Shown here in pieces: positions 57,781 to 64,000 of a DNA stretch of 64,000 bases. The position numbers were made by a program, and so were the translations under genes. The DNA comes from Hungatella hathewayi (lineage in GTDB: Bacteria; Bacillota; Clostridia; Lachnospirales; Lachnospiraceae). The stretch spans positions 2,495,501 to 2,559,500 of the forward strand of contig CP102274.1 in NCBI GenBank assembly GCA_025149285.1, read 5' to 3'. Every line of letters begins with the position of its first letter. Position 1 is the stretch's first letter. The notes under the pieces are model-generated. The model was not told the origin of the DNA, did not search any database, and saw nothing but the letters and a program-made list of their open reading frames with translations.

Positions 57781-59149
57781 ATGAAACCTCCCTGTTTTGC
57801 TGAATCAGACGGTTGTTTTCCCATCGCCTGCCTCGAAAGAAGAGGAATCCGGCGATGGCAGGAATTATGGGTGAAAGAGCCTGCCCGATATAGATGCCGG
57901 GGAAACCGAAGCCGAAAGTAAAGGCCAAAAGCCAGCTTACGGGAAGCCGGACAATGACCGCATCTAAAAGTGCATTGAACATGGCAATGTTTGCAGAACC
58001 GACGCCAATGGCAAAGGAATCAAATGTATACATAACCGCGTAAACGAGACTGTTTGCCCCGCAGCATATCCTTAAATACAGAATTCCGTCTGATATGACT
58101 TCTGCATTCACCGGATTAAATATCATCATGATCGGTTTTGCAAAAAGCTGCACCAGCAGTACGGTGAGAAGCGTGATGATGATATTTAAGTAAAGTCCTG
58201 CTTTCGTTGTTTTTCTTACTCTGTCGATATCGTTCGCGCCAAAATTTTGTCCTGCCATGGCTGTTACCGCCTGTCCGATGGCCCAGCAGGGCATACCGGC
58301 GAACGTGTTAATCTTTAATCCCACGCCGGACGCGGCGGCAACCGGGACACCGAAGCGGTTGAGCATACCCGTAATGAGAAGATAGGAAATATTAACGACA
58401 GCCATTTGGGCCGCCGCAGGCAGTCCCACCTTCAAAATAGCGGCCATCTTATCCGGTTTCACGGCAAAATGCCGGAATTTAAAGTCAAACACAGAGTTCC
58501 GCCTCTTTAAGTGGATAACAGAAATCATAAACGAAATCCCCTGTGATGCGATGGTCGCATAGGCGGCCCCTTCTGTTCCCATGGCGAATGGTCCCACCAG
58601 TATGATATCCAGTACGATATTGACTGCGGCTGCAATTGCGACGAAGGCGAGGGGACTCTTTGAATCTCCCAGCCCTTTTAAAATCGAACAGACCGCGTTA
58701 TAGCCAAACACAAATACGGTGCCGCAGCAGATGATTTTCATATAGGCGCAGGTATCCCCCATCGCTTCCGGAGGAACATTCAGCATGCGAAAGAGCGGCT
58801 TATACGCGGAAAGGCCTATGGCAGTAACAAGGATTGCGGCGAGAAAAGCAATGGAAAATAAGGTGCCGACTGTTTCACGCTGCCCTTTTTCATCGCCTGC
58901 CCCTTTGTATTGGGCGGCTGCTACGGTGCCTCCCATCGTAAGGCCGATACAGACCGAGTTGATAATAAAGCCTGCCATAGAGGCGTTGCTTATAGCGGCA
59001 AGCCCGGTATTTCCTACAATTCTGCCAACGACCAGCATATCAACGATGCTGTAAAAGGACTGCAGCAAGTTGGCAAACAGCAGGGGCAGTGCAAAAACAA
59101 TCAATTTCCCGGGCACACTGCCTGTTGTTAAATTCTGTTCTTCGTTCAT
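57761..59149 (-). CDS. MATE family multidrug efflux transporter
   Basis: 462 residues from ATG 59149 (AAGGAG, 7 bases upstream; a TTG at 59155 is less likely). Twelve hydrophobic helices in two repeats, with the MATE patterns ALPLLFANLLQSFYSIVDML and MAGQNFGANDIDRVRKT. Exports drugs using Na+ or H+ gradients. First gene of the resistance operon, downstream of a leader with two terminators. Confidence 0.92.
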   Translation of the reverse strand: MNEEQNLTTGSVPGKLIVFALPLLFANLLQSFYSIVDMLVVGRIVGNTGLAAISNASMAGFIINSVCIGLTMGGTVAAAQYKGAGDEKGQRETVGTLFSIAFLAAILVTAIGLSAYKPLFRMLNVPPEAMGDTCAYMKIICCGTVFVFGYNAVCSILKGLGDSKSPLAFVAIAAAVNIVLDIILVGPFAMGTEGAAYATIASQGISFMISVIHLKRRNSVFDFKFRHFAVKPDKMAAILKVGLPAAAQMAVVNISYLLITGMLNRFGVPVAAASGVGLKINTFAGMPCWAIGQAVTAMAGQNFGANDIDRVRKTTKAGLYLNIIITLLTVLLVQLFAKPIMMIFNPVNAEVISDGILYLRICCGANSLVYAVMYTFDSFAIGVGSANIAMFNALLDAVIVRLPVSWLLAFTFGFGFPGIYIGQALSPIIPAIAGFLFFRGRRWENNRLIQQNREVSYDYERQ

Positions 59150-59194
59150 ATTCAATCTCCTTATCCCGCATCACAGGAGCATCTGCCTGTGATA

Positions 59195-59236
59195 CAAAAA
59201 AGCAGAGGGCAGCACAAATATAGTGCGCCCTCTGCT
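59195..59236 (-). terminator. leader terminator 2 of the resistance operon
   Basis: AGCAGAGGGC-GCAC pairs with GTGC-GCCCTCTGCT (14 bp with a bulge), then six T on the minus strand. A further hairpin ATCACAGG/CCTGTGAT (59170-59193) lies between it and the MATE ribosome site. Confidence 0.85.
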
Positions 59237-59303
59237 CTGTGGTAAAGATACTTAATTCACGGCGATGGAGCGCACGACGGACGCACGCTTCACCGCTGTC
59301 AAC

Positions 59304-59335
59304 AAAAGGCGGCAGACAAAACACTGTCTGCCGCC
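59304..59335 (-). terminator. leader terminator 1 of the resistance operon
   Basis: GGCGGCAGACA pairs perfectly with TGTCTGCCGCC, followed by four T on the minus strand. It lies about 50 nt after the leader-peptide stop. Confidence 0.85.
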
Positions 59336-59385
59336 CCAAAAACAAATAAATGTCTATTGGAAAACACGAAAACGAAATCCCAAAA

Positions 59386-59505
59386 CTACTGCTTTGGAAT
59401 CAAATAGCCGCTGACTATTGTTTTCGTATTTTCAGGCTCCGCACAATGTTTTGTAATATCAAATTGTCCGGAGCTGTAATCAATGCAAAGCTTTCCAGAT
59501 AACAT
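59386..59505 (-). CDS. 39-residue regulatory leader peptide
   Basis: Open frame from ATG 59505 (GGGTGAG upstream) to TAG, starting MLSGKLCIDYSSGQFDITKH and ending GYLIPKQ. It lies between a strong promoter and two tandem terminators ahead of drug-resistance genes, the layout of translation-coupled attenuators. Ribosome stalling here could open the terminators. Confidence 0.75.
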   Translation of the reverse strand: MLSGKLCIDYSSGQFDITKHCAEPENTKTIVSGYLIPKQ

Positions 59506-59537
59506 TGCACTCACCCTTTCTTCCTGTATTATAAAAC

Positions 59538-59566
59538 ATTATAGAGAGTCCGGGGGAGGCTGTCAA
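59538..59566 (-). promoter_or_regulatory. promoter of the resistance operon
   Basis: Minus strand TTGACA (59561-59566), 17-bp spacer, TATAAT (59538-59543): consensus at both boxes. Confidence 0.92.
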
Positions 59567-59586
59567 GCGTAAGCTGGACTTTTATG

Positions 59587-59634
59587 AAAAAACCGCTGTA
59601 TAGCCCGTAAAACGCGGCAATACAGCGGTTTTTT
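59587..59634. terminator. bidirectional terminator
   Basis: AAAACCGCTGTAT pairs with ATACAGCGGTTTT, flanked by A and T runs. It ends the DUF1540 transcript just upstream of the resistance promoter. Confidence 0.88.
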
Positions 59635-59663
59635 CCTTTATCAGCTGCTAAAGATGGGGATGC

Positions 59664-59834
59664 TTAAGCCTTGTTTACAAAAGACTCACAGTCTGTACAT
59701 TCCTTCTGGGTCGGATTAGCCTCGTGGGTACCTACCTTGATGGCCTCAAGAGTACAGTAGTTTTCGCTCTCTGCATGGTAAGCGCAGTTGTTGATGGTAC
59801 AATGAATACATTCGTTCTTTCCGTTAACTAACAT
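59664..59834 (-). CDS. DUF1540-like small cysteine-rich protein
   Basis: 56 residues with AAGGAGGTATGAAACC upstream. Cys pattern C-x2-C-x4-C, then C-x(n)-C-x2-C (ECIHCTINNCAYHAE and KECTDCESF), fitting the DUF1540 metal-binding family of Clostridia. Function unknown, often linked to sporulation or stress. Confidence 0.82.
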   Translation of the reverse strand: MLVNGKNECIHCTINNCAYHAESENYCTLEAIKVGTHEANPTQKECTDCESFVNKA

Positions 59835-59924
59835 GGTTTCATACCTCCTTAATTGTTTAATCAGTAATATTATCTGCAGAATTGAAGAAAATATACGGAA
59901 GGGATGCCGGAACGTGTTGGGGAC

Positions 59925-59953
59925 TTGTTAGATTGTATGTTTGGGTGTATACT
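59925..59953 (+). promoter_or_regulatory. promoter of the frameshifted MATE gene
   Basis: TTGTTA (59925-59930), 17-bp spacer, TATACT (59948-59953). Confidence 0.72.
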
Positions 59954-60002
59954 GTTTTCATTGAAAAAAATCGATGGAAAGGTTTTTGGGGAGGTTGTTG
60001 GG

Positions 60003-60719
60003 GTGGGACAGAAACAGAAGACAAAACAGGTAATCATGACGGAAGGCGTAATCTGGAAGCAGCTTTTGGCATTTTCCATGCCTCTTTTGGTAGGCAATCT
60101 GTTTCAGCAGCTGTATAATACCGTGGATTCCATTGTGGTCGGAAATTTTATTGGCAGTGAAGCGCTGGCGGCGGTAGGTTCCAGCAACTCTCTGATCAAT
60201 CTGATCATCGGAATGTTTATGGGCATTGCCACCGGGGCGGGAGTGATTATATCCCAGTATTACGGGGCGAAGGATGAGCAGAAGCTTCACTGGGCGGTGC
60301 ACACCTGTATGGCGCTGAGTCTGATTGGAGGAGCGCTTTTGATCGTGCTGGGCGTGCTTCTGTCACCTCTGATTCTCCGCTGGATGGGGACACCCGAGGA
60401 GGTTATGCCGAATTCCGTGGCGTACCTGCGCATCTTTTTCTGCGGTTCCCTGTTTAACCTGGTATATAACATGGGGGCCGGAGTGCTGAGAGCGGTGGGA
60501 GATTCGAGGCGTCCTCTCTATTATCTCTGTGTTTCCTCTGTGGTAAACATCATTCTGGACATGGTTTTTGTCGTTGTTTTCCGCATGGGCACTGCCGGAG
60601 TCGGCTATGCCACCGTAATTGCCCAGGCGGTTTCTTCCGTGCTTACGGTGCGGGCGCTGATGAAGACGGAGGCAGTTACCGGCTCGTCCCATCCAGGATC
60701 AGAATCGACCGGCGCATGA
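60003..60719 (+). pseudogene. MATE transporter, N-terminal half (frameshifted gene)
   Basis: Starts at GTG 60003 (GGGGAGG, 8 bases upstream) and covers helices 1-6 (SMPLLVGNLFQQLYNTVDSI). Near 60668-60680 the frame is lost: it runs on to TEAVTGSSHPGSESTGA and stops. The other frame reads SYRLVPSRIRIDRRMMKRIL, the natural continuation. One extra base there explains the break. Two ORFs overlap by ATGA at 60716, so some split product is possible. Confidence 0.83.
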
Positions 60720-61354
60720 TGAAGCGGATTTTAAAGCTGGGCATCCCGAGCGGGATTCAGCAGAGCATCATCTCCCTGTCCAATGTCATCGTACAGGCGA
60801 ATATCAACGGCTACGGTGCGGCCGCCATGGCGGGCTACGGCGCCTACAGCAAGGTGGATGGCTTCGCCATGCTCCCGCTTCAGAGCTTCTGTATGGCTTC
60901 GACCACCTTTACAGGACAGAATATCGGGGCGAAAAAGGCAAGACGTGTCAAGGATGGGATGTTTCAGGGGATTGCCATCAGCCTGATTTATACGGCCTTT
61001 ATTTCTGCTGTCCTTTATTTGAATGCGGACAAGATTCTCCGCATCTTCTCACCGGATGATACGGTTATCGCCTTCGGGCACACCACCATGGCCATCCTGC
61101 TTCCGTTTTACTGGTCCATTGCGATCCACCAGATCCTGATGGGAAGTATCCGCGGAAGCGGAAGAACCATGGTTACCATGTTGATCGGCGTTGGAAACAT
61201 GTGTATCCTGCGCATGATATATATTAATTTACTGGTTCCATTTTTTCCGAGTTTTGAAGCTGTTATGTGGTGCTATCCAATTACCTGGATGACAACGATG
61301 CTGATGGACTGCGTTTACAGCACAAAGGCAAAATGGATTCCGAAAGGAGAATAG
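60716..61354 (+). pseudogene. MATE transporter, C-terminal half (frameshifted gene)
   Basis: 212 residues from the ATG of the ATGA overlap: helices 7-12 with KLGIPSGIQQSIISLSNVIV and FTGQNIGAKKARRVKDG. Too short for a functional MATE alone. No independent ribosome site. With the first half it would form a normal protein of about 450 residues. Confidence 0.83.
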
Positions 61355-61359
61355 ACGAT

Positions 61360-63273
61360 ATGAAACACGGATTTATCCGGGTGGCGGCAGCAACTCCCGA
61401 TGTAAAAGTGGCTGATCCCCAGTTTAACAGGACAGAAATCTGCGCTCTGATCCGGGCGGGAATAGAGAGAAAAGCGAAGCTTATGGTATTTCCGGAGCTG
61501 TCGCTTACTGCGTACACCTGCGGTGATTTATTCGGGCAGGATGCCCTGCTGTACGGGGCGAGGAGAGAACTGAAAGAGATTTTAAAGGAGACGGAAGGTT
61601 CCGATCTTCTGGCGTTTATCGGAATGCCGTGGGAGAGGAGCGGAAAGCTTTACAACACGGCCGTGGCGGTTCAGAACGGGAGAATCCTGGGCATTGTTCC
61701 CAAGTCAAACATTCCCAACTACTCTGAATTTTACGAGCGCCGTTATTTCGAACCGGGCAATGAGATCCCTGTGATGGTCAGTTGGGAAGGACAGAATTTC
61801 CCTATGGGGACAAATATCCTGTTTGCCTGTGAGGAGATGCCTGGGTTTGTTGTGGCCGCGGAAATCTGCGAGGATGCCTGGGTACCGTGTCCGCCGTCGA
61901 TCCGCCATACAGCGGCCGGTGCGACCGTGATCGTCAATTGTTCTGCCAGTGATGAGACCACGGGAAAGGATATCTACCGCAGGAGCCTGATCACCGGCCA
62001 TTCCGCCAGCCTTGTCTGCGGTTATGTGTATGCCAATGCGGGAGACGGCGAGTCCACCCAGGACCTGGTGTTCGGAGGGCAGAATCTGATTACAGAAAAT
62101 GGAACGTGTCTGGCGGAGTCGAAACGGTTTGCCAACGAAACGATTTTTGCGGATATGGATATGGAGCGTTTAAATAATGAGAGAAGACGCCTTTCCACAT
62201 ATCCGGTCCTGAATACCGGCTCATATGTTACGGTTGGATTTCATATAACAGAAGAGGAGTATGATCTGGAACGTCCCATCGATCCCATGCCGTTCGTTCC
62301 GACGGATGAAGGTCAGAGAAACAGGCGCTGTGAGGAGATTCTGTCCATTCAGGCCATGGGGCTGAAGAAACGTCTTGCCCATACCGGCTGCAGCCACGCC
62401 GTTATCGGCATTTCCGGAGGGCTGGATTCCACGCTGGCTCTGCTGGTGACGGTGCGGGCGTTTGATATGCTGAACATACCGAGACATCAGATTCATGCTG
62501 TGACCATGCCGTGCTTTGGAACCACGGACCGGACGTATCAGAATGCCTGTCTGATGACGAAGAAGGTGGGGGCGGAGCTGACTGAGATCGATATCAGGGA
62601 AGCCGTTACGGTTCATTTTCGTGACATCGGCCATGATATCAGCCATCACGATGTAACCTATGAAAATTCCCAGGCCAGAGAGCGGACGCAGGTCCTTATG
62701 GATCTGGCAAACCGGTGGGGCGGCATGGTGGTGGGTACTGGCGATATGTCAGAGCTGGCGCTTGGATGGGCCACCTACAACGGAGACCACATGTCCATGT
62801 ACGGGGTCAATGCGTCGGTTCCGAAGACGCTGGTTCGCCATCTGGTCCGCTATTACGCCGACACATGCGGGGAGGAAGAACTGAAAGCAGTGCTTTTAGA
62901 CGTGCTGGATACCCCGGTGAGTCCGGAGCTTCTTCCGCCGAAGGAGGGCGAGATCGCCCAGAAGACGGAAGATCTGGTAGGCCCCTATGAGCTTCACGAT
63001 TTCTTCCTGTATCAGGTCCTGCGGTACGGTTACCGGCCGGCCAAGGTTTTCCGTCTGGCAAAAGCGGCTTTTGACGGCCAGTATGACGGAGAGACTGTTT
63101 TAAAGTGGCTGAAGGTATTTTACCGGAGATTTTTCAGTCAGCAGTTTAAGCGCTCCTGTCTGCCGGATGGCCCGAAGGTAGGCTCCGTCGCAGTATCACC
63201 GAGGGGCGACTTACGCATGCCGAGCGATGCCAGCAGCCGTCTGTGGCTGGAAGAACTGGAGGGATTGTCATGA
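61360..63273 (+). CDS. nadE: glutamine-dependent NAD+ synthetase
   Basis: 637 residues from ATG 61360 (GAAAGGAGAATAGACG upstream). N-terminal nitrilase-type glutaminase domain (about 1-290) with Glu in [14 protein letters not shown], Lys in PKSNIPNY and Cys in [10 protein letters not shown]-terminal synthetase domain with ATP-binding ISGGLDST (about 367-374) and [11 protein letters not shown]. Makes NAD+ from nicotinate adenine dinucleotide, ATP and glutamine. It overlaps the next gene by ATGA. Confidence 0.96.
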   Translation: MKHGFIRVAAATPDVKVADPQFNRTEICALIRAGIERKAKLMVFPELSLTAYTCGDLFGQDALLYGARRELKEILKETEGSDLLAFIGMPWERSGKLYNTAVAVQNGRILGIVPKSNIPNYSEFYERRYFEPGNEIPVMVSWEGQNFPMGTNILFACEEMPGFVVAAEICEDAWVPCPPSIRHTAAGATVIVNCSASDETTGKDIYRRSLITGHSASLVCGYVYANAGDGESTQDLVFGGQNLITENGTCLAESKRFANETIFADMDMERLNNERRRLSTYPVLNTGSYVTVGFHITEEEYDLERPIDPMPFVPTDEGQRNRRCEEILSIQAMGLKKRLAHTGCSHAVIGISGGLDSTLALLVTVRAFDMLNIPRHQIHAVTMPCFGTTDRTYQNACLMTKKVGAELTEIDIREAVTVHFRDIGHDISHHDVTYENSQARERTQVLMDLANRWGGMVVGTGDMSELALGWATYNGDHMSMYGVNASVPKTLVRHLVRYYADTCGEEELKAVLLDVLDTPVSPELLPPKEGEIAQKTEDLVGPYELHDFFLYQVLRYGYRPAKVFRLAKAAFDGQYDGETVLKWLKVFYRRFFSQQFKRSCLPDGPKVGSVAVSPRGDLRMPSDASSRLWLEELEGLS

Positions 63274-64000
63274 TTACGAGCAGTGCCAACGGAAAAGTGA
63301 AGCAGGTGATGAATCTGGCGAAGAAGGCGAAGGCCAGGAAAGAGACAGGTCTGTTTGTGGCGGAAGGTCTCCGCATGTTCAAAGAGATTCCCAGGGACAG
63401 GATCGACAGTCTGTTCGTGTCAGAAAGCTTCTTAAAGAATCCGGAGGGAAGGAAACTGATCGGCCCGCTTGCCTTTGAGGCGGTGGCGGATGACGTGTTT
63501 AAGACAATGTCTGACACCACCACGCCCCAGGGTGTGCTGGCGCTGGTGAAGCAGTATGCGTATACGATCGACGATATTCTGGACCGTCCGGGGCCGGCGC
63601 TTCTCATGATTCTGGATACGATTCAGGATCCCGGAAACCTGGGAACCATCCTGCGTGCCGGAGAAGGCGCAGGCATTACGGGAGTGATTATGAACGACAC
63701 CACCGCGGATATCTATAACCCCAAAGTAATCCGCTCCACCATGGGGTCCGTCTGCCGTGTACCCTTTGTTTATACCGCTGCTTTACCGCAGACTCTCGCA
63801 AACATAAAAAAACGCGGTGTCCGCCTATACGCGGCTCATTTAGAAGGCAGGAATAATTATGAGAAAGAAGATTATACTGTTGATACAGGGTTTTTAATTG
63901 GCAATGAGGCCAATGGCTTAAGCAGCGAAACAGCGTCTATGGCAGACGCGTATGTGAAGATTCCCATGATGGGAAAGGTAGAATCCTTAAACGCGGCGGT
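63270..64000 (+). CDS. TrmH/SpoU-family RNA 2'-O-methyltransferase (3' end outside window)
   Basis: 243 codons visible. N-terminal substrate-binding domain (about 1-100: KARKETGLFVAEGLRMFKEI). SPOUT domain with motif 1 LDTIQDPGNLGTILRAGEGAG (one of the family hallmarks), motif 2 FLIGNEANGLS and the start of motif 3 VKIPMMGKVESLNAAV. Methylates rRNA or tRNA ribose with S-adenosylmethionine; exact target unknown. Confidence 0.94.
   Translation, partial: MITSSANGKVKQVMNLAKKAKARKETGLFVAEGLRMFKEIPRDRIDSLFVSESFLKNPEGRKLIGPLAFEAVADDVFKTMSDTTTPQGVLALVKQYAYTIDDILDRPGPALLMILDTIQDPGNLGTILRAGEGAGITGVIMNDTTADIYNPKVIRSTMGSVCRVPFVYTAALPQTLANIKKRGVRLYAAHLEGRNNYEKEDYTVDTGFLIGNEANGLSSETASMADAYVKIPMMGKVESLNAA

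Overview
The window looks like a chromosome segment of a gut-type Clostridia (probably Lachnospiraceae). Protein families are Firmicute throughout, ribosome binding sites are strong AGGAGG types, promoters are sigma-A-like, and the accessory content (IS200-like element, siphoviral prophage, Vat/ABC-F/MATE resistance operon, XdhC-linked metal operon) fits that group. I could not run a taxonomic search, so genus is not claimed.

Layout. 1-2195: end of L-lactate dehydrogenase, a small XRE regulator, a membrane-anchored hypothetical protein and an IS200-type element. 2196-42301: a complete-looking ~40 kb temperate siphovirus prophage between two copies of a 47-bp core, integrated in the 3' half of a tRNA-Thr(GGT) gene that stays intact at the right end. 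Its modules in order are: integrase; divergent CI/Cro switch; antirepressors and small early genes; an antisense lipoprotein; replication (replisome organizer, helicase loader, primase-helicase); late regulator; an unexplained non-coding locus with a tRNA-like fold plus a toxin-antitoxin-like pair; terminase, portal, MuF-type head protein, scaffold, capsid; connectors and tail; a SAP/MuF-like cargo gene with its own promoter and terminator; baseplate and fibre genes; holin and endolysin; then a right-end accessory region with two tiny predicted RNAs, small genes, an excisionase-like protein and a Rha-type antirepressor.

42260-64000 is chromosome: tRNA-Thr, class A PBP, a structured leader and mgtE, a large hairpin, then a seven-gene metal operon (MobA/ModE fusion, XdhC, NTPase, FecCD permease, ATPase, DUF364 protein, substrate-binding lipoprotein) that an IS with an intact 8-bp target duplication has split just before the last gene. 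Next, on the minus strand, is a putative antibiotic-inducible operon (39-aa leader peptide, two intrinsic terminators, MATE, ABC-F, Vat). After it come a DUF1540 protein, a second MATE gene broken by a frameshift, glutamine-dependent NAD+ synthetase and the start of a TrmH-type rRNA methyltransferase.

The most unusual signals are: a 16-bp palindrome (GTTGYGATATCRCAAC type) at five places across the prophage and unlike its CI operators; the ~270-nt non-coding locus with a tRNA-like domain at 17042-17315; the SAP/MuF cargo gene; the twin promoter-terminator micro-transcripts at 38653-38882; an early gene interrupted by one in-frame amber codon; a likely -1 frameshift in the tail chaperone; and two structured chromosomal leaders (mgtE and the resistance operon).
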